This document shows positions 17,498-26,362 of a DNA stretch of 64,000 nucleotides, piece by piece. The translations under genes and the position numbers were made by a program. Within the stretch, counting starts at the first letter, position 1, and every line of letters begins with the position of its first letter. This DNA is from Roseobacter sp. MH60115. Its GTDB lineage: Bacteria; Pseudomonadota; Alphaproteobacteria; Rhodobacterales; Rhodobacteraceae. The notes below the pieces were generated by a model that saw only the letters and a program-made list of their open reading frames with translations, was not told the DNA's origin and did not search any database. The stretch lies in assembly GCF_015644665.1 (NCBI RefSeq), contig NZ_JADOBQ010000002.1:1-64000 (forward strand), read 5' to 3'.

Positions 17498-18532
17498 TCA
17501 GTCCAGGATCGGTGCGTAGAGCACGCCGCCATGGCTCCACAGGTTGTTCAACCCGCGGTCCAGTTTATAGGGGCTGTTTGCACCAAGGTTACGGTCATAA
17601 ACCTCGCCAAAATTGCCGACCGCTGCGATCATCTCGCGCGCCCAAGTATCGCGAAGCCCAAGACGCTCCCCCATGCCGGGCTCGGACCCGAGCAGACGAG
17701 CAACCTTCGGGTTGGGTGGGTTGGCTGCCATGTCTTCGACATTGGCCATGGTCACGCCCTCTTCTTCGGCGATCAGCATGGCGGCCAGCATCCAGTTGAC
17801 GACGTCAACGAATTCCTCGTCACCCTGCCGCATTGCAGCGGAGATCGGTTCCGACGACAGCTGATCGTTCAGGATTACGTGGGCATCAGGATTGTCGATT
17901 TCCGTGGCGCGCAGAACAGCAAGGTTAGGACCCCAGCCTGCGAATGCATCGCAGCGATTGGCGACATACGCCGCGCGAAGTTCGGCCGCACTCTCGTATG
18001 ACACCATGGTATGTTCTACCCCAAGCGTTGACAGATAGTTCGCCGCGATCCGTTCGATCGTTGTTCCGGCTTCGACGCAAATTGTGCCGCCATCCAGGTC
18101 TTTGGCTTCCGTGATGCCCAAATCACCATGCGCCATGAACTGAGTGCCGCCGAAGAAATATGGCAGACTGAACTGCAAGCCGAGCTCGGTATCGCGACCC
18201 ATCGTCCAGCCGGTCGCCTTGATAATCAGATCGACGTCCCCGGACTGCAAAGCCGGAAACCGCTGTGCCCAGGACAAAGGCACAATCTGATTGGCGTTCG
18301 GGTCCCCGAGGATAGCGGTTGTCAACGCGCGGCAGAGGTCAATGTCGAGCCCCTTCCACTCGTTTTTGTCGTTGACCTCAACAAAACCAAAGTAACTGCC
18401 ATTGTGGCCTGAACACAGCAATGTGCCGCGCTCTTTGATTTGCTGAACCGTTGGGCTCTCGGCCACAGCCGTGACCGGAAGCAATGCAAGCGCAGCTGCC
18501 GCTACACTCTTGAGAGACATTTCCTTGAACAT
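17498..18532 (-). CDS. Amino-acid ABC transporter substrate-binding protein (AapJ type)
   Basis: A 344-residue periplasmic binding protein. A signal peptide of about 24 residues ends at AVAES. Next come the SBP family 3 landmarks: GTLLCSGHNGSYFGF, GLDIDLCRALTTAILGD, and the GTICVEAGTTIERIAANYL hinge region. Length and C-terminus fit AapJ. It binds a polar amino acid or a derivative; the substrate is not readable. It heads the transporter unit, with operator site D immediately upstream. Confidence 0.9.
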   Translation of the reverse strand: MFKEMSLKSVAAAALALLPVTAVAESPTVQQIKERGTLLCSGHNGSYFGFVEVNDKNEWKGLDIDLCRALTTAILGDPNANQIVPLSWAQRFPALQSGDVDLIIKATGWTMGRDTELGLQFSLPYFFGGTQFMAHGDLGITEAKDLDGGTICVEAGTTIERIAANYLSTLGVEHTMVSYESAAELRAAYVANRCDAFAGWGPNLAVLRATEIDNPDAHVILNDQLSSEPISAAMRQGDEEFVDVVNWMLAAMLIAEEEGVTMANVEDMAANPPNPKVARLLGSEPGMGERLGLRDTWAREMIAAVGNFGEVYDRNLGANSPYKLDRGLNNLWSHGGVLYAPILD

Positions 18533-18546
18533 CTTTTCTTCCCTGT

Positions 18547-18565
18547 TGTTCTATATAACGACACA
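18547..18565. promoter_or_regulatory. Predicted IclR-family operator, site D
   Basis: TGTTCTATATAACGACACA. Its reverse complement matches site B at 15 of 19 positions. It lies 14 bases upstream of the binding-protein start codon and contains a TTATAT that could be a -10 box, so binding here would block initiation. Confidence 0.5.
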
Positions 18566-18882
18566 TTTGTGCTGATATGTAGCATGTTTGGATGCATACG
18601 ATGAGTCAAGTGAAAATCGCGAAATGCAAGGAGAGCATCTGAGGAATGCGTACCAACTGGACGTTTGGTGCTGATTTCATATCGGAATAATGCTGGCACA
18701 TCGTAACCACCAAGGAGTGGAGGTGAGACAGAGTTGGAGGGGCCAGAAAAGGTCCCAGTGGAGCAGCGTCCCCGATTGGTGGAACACGACCAGCCACGTT
18801 GAGACGTTCACAAAGGACATCAGCCGTGGAAACGCGCAAAAATCATTGGATGAAGAGAATATCCGAATCTTTCTGCACGGCA
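18566..18882. other. Stretch without a recognisable gene
   Basis: About 315 bases upstream of the binding-protein gene. Short open frames on both strands show no family motif. It probably contains the promoter of the transporter unit; I cannot place it reliably. Confidence 0.4.
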
Positions 18883-19167
18883 TCAGGGCCGTTTCCGTAA
18901 CTCATGCGGAGTAAGATCAAACTCCGACTGGAAACAACGGAAAAAGTGACTGGGCGAGAGAAAGCCGGTCATGAGGCCGACTTTGGTAATCTCGAAAGGG
19001 GTCTGGATCAGCAACCGATAGGCTTCTTGCAGTTGAAGGCGCATGTAGTAGCGCTTTGGAGGTTGTCCGATATAGCGTTTGAACAGGCGTTCAAGTTGGC
19101 ATGTGGAAAAATCAAGACGAGAGGCTAAGGCACTTGAGGTGAACAGAAATTCCAGGTTCTTTTCCAT
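18883..19167 (-). pseudogene. C-terminal HTH of a GlxA-like AraC family regulator, N-terminus lost
   Basis: The frame encodes only the double helix-turn-helix of an AraC/GlxA-type regulator: LASRLDFSTCQLERLFKRYIG-PPKRYY, then ITKVGLMTGFLSPSHFFRCFQSEF. The usual 300-residue protein has an N-terminal amidase-like sensor domain. Here an in-frame TAA lies just before the HTH (about 19185) and nothing recognisable lies beyond it. Most likely a decayed regulator. A trimmed free-standing DNA-binding protein is less likely. Confidence 0.65.
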
Positions 19168-19489
19168 CTCTGAAACAGCTTTTTAAACCTGAGGATGCAA
19201 CACGCGCAAGCGATTGGGTGCACTGACATCTATCGCGGCCTAAAGCAGTCTGGGTCGCGGATAGCACCTGCTATCAGTAAACCAGACCGGCAAACTCTGC
19301 GCCATGATCCTGCTCAATGAAGTCGACAAATAGATCGATGCTCGATATGTCGCCTGATGCAGAGCAGCGCGGGCCTTTGCTGATATGAGTGCGCGACTGA
19401 GCGGCGCTTCGGGAAACCGTTCGGCAAAACTCACTCGGTAACACGGATGTACAGACGTCTCTGTCTCGCGCAGCAAGCGGAGCCGCAGG

Positions 19490-19806
19490 AGCCGGCGCAA
19501 GGAGATTGATCGTGCCATCGATCTGATCGAAACACGGCTCTGTGAGGCCGATTTGTCTATTGCCGAGCTCGCCGATGAGGCTTGCCTATCTTCCTCACAT
19601 TTCTCGGCTGTTTTTGATCGAAGATCAGCGAGACACCTTAAGCCTTCATTTTACGCCGTCGCGCGGAGTATGCCCGCGATCTCATCGTTGGCACCGCAGA
19701 CCCGCTTGCCGAGATCACCTTCACAGCAGGCTTCTCCAGTCAGGCTCACATGACGGTCGTGATGCGTAAGATCTTCCGTGCCACCCCTGCCGCCATGCGA
19801 AACTGA
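19490..19806 (+). pseudogene. Frameshifted AraC family HTH remnant
   Basis: Two plus-strand frames together spell an AraC HTH domain. IDLIETRLCEADLSIAELAD then ACLSSSHFSAVFDRR is in one frame up to about 19663. YARDLIVGTADPLAEITF and AGFSSQAHMTVVMRKIF then continue in the next frame to a TGA at 19804-19806. The join falls at the C-rich GTCGCGCGGAG stretch, so one base has been gained or lost. No N-terminal sensor domain is seen upstream. Confidence 0.65.
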
Positions 19807-20190
19807 GAGATAGCCGCTCAAGCCCCAGACCGCTATTGATTTGGCAAAAGTTGAATGGCGGCCCAGTCTCACGCGCCATAGTCTCGGATGTCAGTGTAAC
19901 AATCGAGCCGTACATTCGGACTTGACCATACAATCGAAGAACGTCGCAACACAGCCGAAGTTCGCGGCGCTGCAGCAGTTTGGTAAGTATGGGCTCCCAC
20001 AGCAGACATTGAGTCGGTTGGAGCACTACCGCCTGCCTTGTGCCGAGACGGTCTTCGACAACGGCCTAGTCCGGACCCAGGCCTTGACCGAGCTTGCTGC
20101 AGTGCAGCTTCCCCGAAGCGGACTTTGATCGAATACGTTCAATCTCCGATATGCGTAAACGGATGCTCAAAGAAGGACTGTTAAGATTGC
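19807..20190. other. Stretch without a recognisable gene
   Basis: About 380 bases between the AraC remnant and the last gene of the Dpp-type operon. A 95-codon plus-strand frame (19841-20128) shows no known motif. Probably remnant DNA. Confidence 0.35.
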
Positions 20191-20985
20191 TCATTCGGGG
20201 GCGTCCCGTTTGGCCACCGCATCGCGCAAAGCATCTCCGGTCAGGTTGATGGCCAGAACGCAGATGACCACGGCAAGACCAGGCCAGATCATTTGCAGAG
20301 GTGTTGAGCGCAGGTGAACGCGCGCATCCAACAGCATGGATCCCCATTCCGGGTTTGGGGGCTGCACTCCAAAACCGAGGAATCCGAGCGCCGAAATACC
20401 AAGGATCGCCCTGGCGAACATACCCGTCCAGATAACTGTGAGGGACGGGATAAGCGATGGTAAATAGTGCCACCGTGCAATCGACCAACCAGAGAGACCT
20501 GCCAGTTTTGCCTGCACCACATAGCCCCGGTTTCGTACCGACAGGCTGATACCACGCGCCACACGCGCGTACCGCATCCAGCCTGTAACGCTCAAGGCGA
20601 AAATCAGACTCCAGGTGCCCGCGCCCATTAGTCCTGCGATGACGATGGCCGCCACCAGCTCCGGAAAGGCAAGGAATGTGTCTGTTGTCCGCATCGCGGT
20701 CCAATCAGCGATTTTGCCGCCAAGTGCTGCGGACAGCCCGATTGTGGTGCCAATCACGAGGCTAATGACCGAAACCAGGAAGGCAAGTCCCAGCGACCAG
20801 CGCGCGCCGTGCAAGAGGCGGGACAAGATATCGCGCCCCAAAGCATCGGTGCCCAATAGAAACTCGGAACTCGGTGGAGACAAACGTTTCGGGATATTGA
20901 TGGCAGTCGGATCATATGGGGCAAGCATCGGCCCCAGACCAGCGAGGAGGACCAATAGGATGACAAGCACCCAAACGCTACGCAT
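20191..20985 (-). CDS. Dpp/Nik-type ABC transporter permease (DppC family)
   Basis: A 264-residue inner-membrane permease of the peptide/nickel/opine family. The start is set at the ATG at 20985 (MRSVWVLVILLVLLAG), which overlaps the preceding permease gene by 8 bases; a longer frame to 21051 is possible. It has the family PHPxGTD-like FLLGTDALGRDILSRLLHGAR block and the EAA loop KLAGLSGWSIARWHYLPSL. It is the last gene of the seven-gene operon. Confidence 0.88.
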   Translation of the reverse strand: MRSVWVLVILLVLLAGLGPMLAPYDPTAINIPKRLSPPSSEFLLGTDALGRDILSRLLHGARWSLGLAFLVSVISLVIGTTIGLSAALGGKIADWTAMRTTDTFLAFPELVAAIVIAGLMGAGTWSLIFALSVTGWMRYARVARGISLSVRNRGYVVQAKLAGLSGWSIARWHYLPSLIPSLTVIWTGMFARAILGISALGFLGFGVQPPNPEWGSMLLDARVHLRSTPLQMIWPGLAVVICVLAINLTGDALRDAVAKRDAPE

Positions 20986-21916
20986 TGTTCTGTCCAATCC
21001 GGGGATCAATGACGCGGTAAACAAGGTCGATTGCCAAGTTGACGGTGACAAAGACCAGTGCCGTCAGAACGACGACGGCTTGCACGTGCGAAAAGTCTCT
21101 TGCGAGGATGCCCTGCACCAGAAACGTCCCAAGCCCCGGCCGGCCAAAAATCACTTCGACCAAGACAAGCCCTTCCAAAAGAAATGCAAGCTCCAGCCCG
21201 AATACCGTGACGACTGGTATGGCGGCATGCGGGGCAATATGATCCCGACCAATCGACCGCTCATTTACGCCCCTGCGTCTGATTGCAGGAAGAAAAGGCT
21301 CGCCTCGCGCTTCGAGTATGCCGGAGCGAATGATCCGCGTCAGAGAGGCCGCGACACCGAGGCCTAGCGTCAGCGCCGGTAGAATGGCATGGGCAGGCGT
21401 CTGCGCGCCAAGGGCGGGCAGCCAAGCGAGTTTGACTGCAAAGATGAGTATCAAGATCAGACCAAGCCAATAAGCGGGGATCGCATTCCCTAGCGACGCG
21501 ATAGCAACCGCGAAACGATCCAAAAGGCCACCGGGGCGTTTCGTGGCGACAAGGGCGAGTGGAACAGACATGGCAAGACCAATACCAAGCGCCGCAAACG
21601 CAAGCGGGAAGGTATAGCCGATGGCGGTCCGCAGATCCGGCCAGACCGGACGGCCCGTCACCGCCGAATATCCTAAATCCAGTCGGAGCAGAGGGCCAAG
21701 CCAATCCCCAAAGGCTGGCCAAAAGGATTTGTTAAGGCCCACCTCTTCGCGGACCTGATCAATTACGTCTTCGGTCAAAAGCGCGTCGAACCGGGCCATC
21801 GCAATGGCTTGTGCGGGATCGCCGGGCGCGTTCCAGAGAAGTGCGAAGGTCAGGATTGCCGTGCCAACCAGAACCACGACGGCACGCAAGAGAAGGCCAC
21901 CAATGGTTTTGATCAT
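20978..21916 (-). CDS. Dpp/Nik-type ABC transporter permease (DppB family)
   Basis: A 312-residue permease with the DppB landmarks: an N-terminal span, GDPAQAIAMARF (family GDP motif), GLNKSFWPAFGDWL, LDLGYSA, and the C-terminal VEVIFGRPGLGTFLVQGILARDFSHVQAVV. The start at 21916 overlaps the stop of the ATPase gene as ATGA. It forms the membrane channel with the DppC-type partner. Confidence 0.9.
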   Translation of the reverse strand: MIKTIGGLLLRAVVVLVGTAILTFALLWNAPGDPAQAIAMARFDALLTEDVIDQVREEVGLNKSFWPAFGDWLGPLLRLDLGYSAVTGRPVWPDLRTAIGYTFPLAFAALGIGLAMSVPLALVATKRPGGLLDRFAVAIASLGNAIPAYWLGLILILIFAVKLAWLPALGAQTPAHAILPALTLGLGVAASLTRIIRSGILEARGEPFLPAIRRRGVNERSIGRDHIAPHAAIPVVTVFGLELAFLLEGLVLVEVIFGRPGLGTFLVQGILARDFSHVQAVVVLTALVFVTVNLAIDLVYRVIDPRIGQNNA

Positions 21917-22653
21917 ACAACAGACTCCAGCGCGCCAAGGGCAATTGCCGCGTCGCGCAAGGTGCGGCAATAGGCTGATCGCGGGTTCAAGGCGAAGGTT
22001 TCGGCGTCGGCGATCTCCTCCATACGCCCATCTTTCAGGACCGCGATCTGATCAGCATGTGCGACGGCGTAGCCAAGGTCATGGGTCACGATCAACGCGG
22101 CAAATCCTTCCTCTGCCTGCAATTCTGTGATCAACCGTGCTGTGTGTTTCTGGGTTACCGCATCAAGAGCTGAGAGCGGTTCATCGAACAGCACCAAGGG
22201 AGGCGATGCGATCAAGGCACGCAGAATGCCTGCCCGTTGTGCTTGCCCGATGGAGACTTGATCCGGGCAGCGGTCCAGCAGCTCAAGTGGCAATTCCAGT
22301 CCGGCACAAAGCCGCTCCAGTCGACCGTCCACCAATTTGATGCCCTGTGCCACAACAGGTTCCATGACCGAACGGCGAAGGCTGAGTATGGGATTGAAAG
22401 CTGCGCGTGGCTCTTGCATGACCAAGGCTGGTTGCGCCAAACCGACTGGCGCATCGCTCCAAGTAACTGCACCACAGTTTGGTTTCAGCAGGCCAAGAAT
22501 AGCGGCAATCAATGTAGATTTACCTGCGCCACTTTCGCCAACAACGGCAAGAGTTCCGCCCGCGGGGAGAGACAACGAGATGTCTTCCAACGTCACGCGC
22601 GCCCCGCGTTTCACAACAAGGTCAATCACTCTTAACACGGTAACGCCATCCAA
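21913..22653 (-). CDS. Dpp/Nik-type ABC transporter ATPase (DppF/NikE/CntF type)
   Basis: A 246-residue ATPase with Walker A GESGAGKST, a VSIGQAQRAGILRAL signature (SIGQAQR in place of SGGQ.QR, as seen in NikE/DppF relatives) and Walker B LVLFDEPLSALD. At about 240 residues it lacks the C-terminal oligopeptide domain of DppF and so resembles NikE/CntF. It overlaps the neighbouring genes on both sides, indicating coupled translation. Confidence 0.87.
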   Translation of the reverse strand: MDGVTVLRVIDLVVKRGARVTLEDISLSLPAGGTLAVVGESGAGKSTLIAAILGLLKPNCGAVTWSDAPVGLAQPALVMQEPRAAFNPILSLRRSVMEPVVAQGIKLVDGRLERLCAGLELPLELLDRCPDQVSIGQAQRAGILRALIASPPLVLFDEPLSALDAVTQKHTARLITELQAEEGFAALIVTHDLGYAVAHADQIAVLKDGRMEEIADAETFALNPRSAYCRTLRDAAIALGALESVV

Positions 22654-23315
22654 CTGCGGTGCGCTGACAATGCTTTGGCGGCCGCTGTCCGCGGTCTCTC
22701 CAGGATGTCCTTCGTACGGCCTTGTTCGACCAGGTTCCCCGCGTCCATCACAATCAGCGTGTCAACGCGTCTTGCGGCCAGACCAAGGTCATGAGTGATG
22801 AGGATCATCGCCGTTTCTTTGCCTTTGAGAAAGCTACTCAGCAGGTCCATCGTCGCCGCCGCCACCACCGGATCGAGCGCGGATGTGGGCTCATCCAGCA
22901 CAATCAGATCGGGTATGCCGATCAGCGCCATAGCGATCACAAACCGCTGCTGCATCCCTCGGCTCCAGCCCCAGGGGCGCTTGCGTAGATCAGCTCCTTC
23001 GATCCCGAGCGCTTTGAACAGCCCGGTCTGATCCGCTTCACCGGGCATCAAGCCCAATGCGACTTCTGCCTCGCGCCAATGAAAGGTCATGGACCGAAGC
23101 GGATCAAGCGCTTCATCCGGGCTTTGCGGCACATGTGCCACGCTAAGACCCTGCACGCGCAGGTCGTCGATCAGCGCGTGGCCCAGCGTGGATTTGCCGG
23201 ACCCAGACGCACCAACGACGCCAGTGCGGCCTCGCGGTTCGATCTCCAGCGATGTGGGGGAGAGAATGGTCCGGCCCGAGCGGATTGCGCTTAGGCCGGT
23301 TACTTTGAGTGTCAT
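22632..23315 (-). CDS. Dpp/Nik-type ABC transporter ATPase (DppD/NikD/CntD type)
   Basis: A 227-residue ATPase with Walker A GASGSGKST, a WSRGMQQRFVIAMAL signature region and Walker [13 protein letters not shown]. The short length again resembles metal- or metallophore-importing NikD/CntD ATPases more than peptide transporters. It works with the second ATPase as a heterodimer. It overlaps the binding-protein gene by 4 bases. Confidence 0.87.
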   Translation of the reverse strand: MTLKVTGLSAIRSGRTILSPTSLEIEPRGRTGVVGASGSGKSTLGHALIDDLRVQGLSVAHVPQSPDEALDPLRSMTFHWREAEVALGLMPGEADQTGLFKALGIEGADLRKRPWGWSRGMQQRFVIAMALIGIPDLIVLDEPTSALDPVVAAATMDLLSSFLKGKETAMILITHDLGLAARRVDTLIVMDAGNLVEQGRTKDILERPRTAAAKALSAHRSWMALPC

Positions 23316-24835
23316 TCGGTCAGCTTTGTCTCGTGGGTGATCCAGTAGGTTTCGGTCGGATGCACCTGATAGCCTGTTAGACCTGGCACGCCAACATTGG
23401 TCTGGCTGATGTGGAATACGGGGATCAATGCGGCTTCGTCAGCGATGATTTGCTGCGCCTCCTCATAGATCGCCTTGCGGGCGTCATGTTCAAAGGTCAG
23501 TCGGCCATTGTCCAACAAATCGTCCAGCTTTGCGTTGGCATACTGGCCGGAGTTGGAACCACCATCGGACCGTAGCAGTGTTTCAAGCACAGCGCCCGGA
23601 TCGCCCTGGGGAGCCGTGACCCAAGCCTGCAAGAACAGGTCGGCCTCACCGGCTGCAATCGCGTCATTGCTCGCACCCCATTCACCAACGGTGATGTTGG
23701 ATTGCACACCGATGGCAGACAGGAAGGCTTGCGTGAGTTCCGCTGTGGGCGGCAAGGCAGCACGTGAGGAATAGGTAACTATGTCGATTTCCAACGGCTC
23801 CCCGTTCAGCATCCATGTCCCGCCTTCTTTTACGGCACCTGCTTCAGCCAAGAGTGCCTCGGCGCGCGCGGGATCGTAGGTCGCAGGGATGTCGGCAGCC
23901 CAACCTATCCCCTCGGGATAGACTGTTCCAGCAGCTTCACCACCCACACCGGACAAGGCCGCTTCAACAATGCCCTCACGGTCGATGGCATAGGACACGG
24001 CTTTGCGGATCAGAGGATCAGCCATGGGGCCACTTGCCGCGTTCACAGTGTAGAAATACAGCCGCGCGGTTGGGGCCACGAACCCCTGCGCACCCGTTTC
24101 CTGAATGCGAGCGAAGTCAGTTTCTGGATAGTTGATGACCAAGTCAACGTCACCCGCTTCAAAAGCCAATGCAGCTGTGGCCGGGTTGGCCGAGGCGACG
24201 ACGCGGACTTCTTCAAGCCCCGGAGCACCGAGGCGATAATCGCTGTTGGCTTCAACAAGATAAAGCTGTTCAGGCACCGCTTCCTTGAAAACAAAGGGGC
24301 CGGTGGCGTTGATCGGGAACTCCTCCGATGCGGTGCCAAGGATCGCGATACCCGGCTCGGATAACGTCCAGGGGAAAGCTGCATTCGGGCTGTTTGTCTC
24401 GAAAACAACCACGCTGTCACCATCGGTGGATATGCCAGCAAGGTCGAGCAAGCTCGCAATACGGGCGTTGTGGCCTGGGTGCTCTTGGTCAGAAATTGGT
24501 TGAATTGCATCAATGACCGCCTGCGCTGTAACCGGAGAGCCATCATGGAAGGTCAGCCCCTCGCGAAGTGTTACGCGCCATTTTGTCGGGGAGGATTGCT
24601 CAATACGTTCCGCCAATCGCGGATACAGGTTCATCTCATAGTCTATTCCCATCAACGTCTCGGTCACGCCAGTCTGGTTCGACATCCATCCGTTGTAGCT
24701 GACGCGCGGGTCAGGGACTTCGGCGGTTGGGCCAAAACCAACTGAGATGGTGAGGCTACCCTCTTGGGCGATCGCAGGGAGGGCTGTGCCAAGTGTGAGC
24801 GCCGTAGCGCAAACCAACCGGGAAAAGAACGACAT
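23312..24835 (-). CDS. Dpp/Nik-type periplasmic substrate-binding protein
   Basis: A 507-residue SBP family 5 protein with a signal peptide (cut after AIAQ, about residue 24). It has the family motif WRVTLREGLTFHDGSPVTAQAVIDAI and VSYAIDREGIVEAALSG. The ligand might be a peptide, an opine-type metallophore, or nickel. The operon's metal-chaperone GTPase favours a metal complex, by inference only. AAGGA lies upstream of the start. Confidence 0.88.
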   Translation of the reverse strand: MSFFSRLVCATALTLGTALPAIAQEGSLTISVGFGPTAEVPDPRVSYNGWMSNQTGVTETLMGIDYEMNLYPRLAERIEQSSPTKWRVTLREGLTFHDGSPVTAQAVIDAIQPISDQEHPGHNARIASLLDLAGISTDGDSVVVFETNSPNAAFPWTLSEPGIAILGTASEEFPINATGPFVFKEAVPEQLYLVEANSDYRLGAPGLEEVRVVASANPATAALAFEAGDVDLVINYPETDFARIQETGAQGFVAPTARLYFYTVNAASGPMADPLIRKAVSYAIDREGIVEAALSGVGGEAAGTVYPEGIGWAADIPATYDPARAEALLAEAGAVKEGGTWMLNGEPLEIDIVTYSSRAALPPTAELTQAFLSAIGVQSNITVGEWGASNDAIAAGEADLFLQAWVTAPQGDPGAVLETLLRSDGGSNSGQYANAKLDDLLDNGRLTFEHDARKAIYEEAQQIIADEAALIPVFHISQTNVGVPGLTGYQVHPTETYWITHETKLTE

Positions 24836-24846
24836 GACTATTTCCT

Positions 24847-25119
24847 TCAGATCATTGAGTTGAATTTGAAAGCGGTAGATTGCTGATCTCGGGCAAGCGT
24901 GCGGGCCTCGGCCTGACTGAGCGACAATAGCGCCTCGTCATCCGATAACCCCTTGGCTCGCGATTTAGACCAGATGCGGCGAACTGAGGCTGGAGACCAT
25001 GGCAAAGCCGCCTGCGTGACCCATTGCCGAACCGGTGCAGGCAAGCCGTCGAAGGTTTCCATCGGATCACCGTCACGTCGCTTTCTACGCAGGCTGCACT
25101 GCCCCAGATTGCGGCTCAT
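24847..25119 (-). CDS. DUF6525-like small protein
   Basis: A 90-residue basic protein starting [20 protein letters not shown] and containing [26 protein letters not shown] recognise it as the small conserved alphaproteobacterial family annotated DUF6525. Its function is unknown. It overlaps the COG0523 gene by 4 bases and precedes the SBP gene by 11, so it is cotranscribed with both. The [13 protein letters not shown] segment may form a helix-turn-helix-like element, but I cannot show DNA binding. Confidence 0.7.
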   Translation of the reverse strand: MSRNLGQCSLRRKRRDGDPMETFDGLPAPVRQWVTQAALPWSPASVRRIWSKSRAKGLSDDEALLSLSQAEARTLARDQQSTAFKFNSMI

Positions 25120-26258
25120 GCGGCATCCTCAACACGCCGCCATCCAGAAAACGGATCTGGCATTTCCAATGGCAAGGCATCAGGTCTAGAAGCCATGACG
25201 GGTGGAATGAGGCAGATGTCGAGCTTCGCGTTCAGTCCCAGCCAGTCGATTTCGGACTCAATAAACATGAGTTCCAGTCGCCGGTCGCCCCATGGCTCCA
25301 CCCAATGCTGCTGCATGCAATCGTGTGCGGACGCGTGATCAGGCCAGGGGTCCTGTCGAATGGGAGCCCACCAGATCCCAATCGGTTTGATGCTGGACAG
25401 CGACCCTGCCAGCGAGAACTCAGCAACCCGTTCTGGCCGCGTTGCGATCCAGAAATGCCCCTTGGCACGGATTGCACCCGGCATATCGCCGTTCAGAACC
25501 GTTAGGGTTATTTCTGGGGTGAAGGGCTGGCGTGCACGATAGACGTATGACATCACACCATATTCTTCGGTCTCGGGCACATGATCAGCAAAGCCGTGGA
25601 GCTCTTTGGCCCACATCGGAAATTCGTGCGCTTTGTCGAAATCGATGAGGCCGGTGTCGAGGATTTTCTCGGCAGCAACCTTGGCATGGTTGGTTTCGAT
25701 GATCTCGGCATCCGCATTCAGGCTACGAATGATCTTGCAGGCTGCATCGACCTGTGCCTCTGTTGCATCCGCAACCTTGTTCAGGATAACGACATCCGCA
25801 AATTTCATCTGATTGCTCAGAAGATGAACAAGCGTGCGCTCGTCCTCTTCGCCTATGACCTCGTCCCGGTCACGCAGGAAATCGTAGCTGGAGAAGTCCT
25901 TGAGCAGGCTCACAGCATCAACCACCGTCACCGGCAGTGGCTCAGAAAGCCCTGTGCTTTCGACTAGCAGAAAATCAAACCGTTTTTCTGTCGCCAGTAG
26001 GCGCACTTCTTCTACAGGGTCGTCGTGCAACATGCACCAGATGCAACCGTTCGACATCTCAACAAGTGTTTCATCCGTTCGGGTCAGTTCGGTATCCGCA
26101 CAAACGAGGTCCGCATCGATGTTCACTTCGGACATATCACTCACGATGATGGCCACGCGCCGATCCTCGCGATTGTTGAGTGTGCGGTTCAGCAAGGTGG
26201 TTTTACCCGCGCCCAGGAAGCCGGATAAAACAGTGACGGAAAGTCGAGTATCCGGCAT
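25116..26258 (-). CDS. COG0523 GTPase, metal chaperone (CobW/ZigA/ZNG1 family)
   Basis: A 380-residue G3E-family GTPase with a Walker [14 protein letters not shown] at the N-terminus, an ESTGLSEP switch, VILNKVAD for guanine recognition (NKxD), and a C-terminal CobW domain ending in [11 protein letters not shown]. Members deliver zinc, cobalt or another metal to client proteins. The conserved metal-binding GCxCC motif is here GCIWC, so the middle cysteine is tryptophan. It heads the operon with the Dpp/Nik-type importer, divergent from an Rrf2 gene. The start at 26258 (MPDTRL) is preferred over 26294 because family homology begins there. Confidence 0.88.
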   Translation of the reverse strand: MPDTRLSVTVLSGFLGAGKTTLLNRTLNNREDRRVAIIVSDMSEVNIDADLVCADTELTRTDETLVEMSNGCIWCMLHDDPVEEVRLLATEKRFDFLLVESTGLSEPLPVTVVDAVSLLKDFSSYDFLRDRDEVIGEEDERTLVHLLSNQMKFADVVILNKVADATEAQVDAACKIIRSLNADAEIIETNHAKVAAEKILDTGLIDFDKAHEFPMWAKELHGFADHVPETEEYGVMSYVYRARQPFTPEITLTVLNGDMPGAIRAKGHFWIATRPERVAEFSLAGSLSSIKPIGIWWAPIRQDPWPDHASAHDCMQQHWVEPWGDRRLELMFIESEIDWLGLNAKLDICLIPPVMASRPDALPLEMPDPFSGWRRVEDAA

Positions 26259-26314
26259 GCCTGATCTCCAACGTATGCAGCGACAATCACGCAACTTAGG
26301 CAGTTACTAGACGA

Positions 26315-26337
26315 ATGCAACTACAATTGTTACGTAT
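26315..26337. promoter_or_regulatory. Imperfect dyad in the divergent COG0523/rrf2 promoter region
   Basis: ATGCAAC TACAATT GTTACGTAT has inverted outer arms and a perfect inner palindrome, ACAATTGT. It is placed 57 bases from one start and 26 from the other. It could bind the adjacent Rrf2 protein or a metal regulator; it does not clearly match the Zur box pattern I know. Confidence 0.35.
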
Positions 26338-26362
26338 GGTCCGATCTGGAGAAGAATTGCGC

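Noticed and set aside
18690-18914. 74-codon plus-strand frame upstream of the transporter
   Set aside because: No motif, no ribosome site, lies in remnant DNA near AraC pseudogenes.
26315-26337. Zur box upstream of the metal chaperone gene
   Set aside because: The dyad lacks the TGTTATA/TATAACA pattern of known Zur sites, so I list it only as an unassigned dyad.
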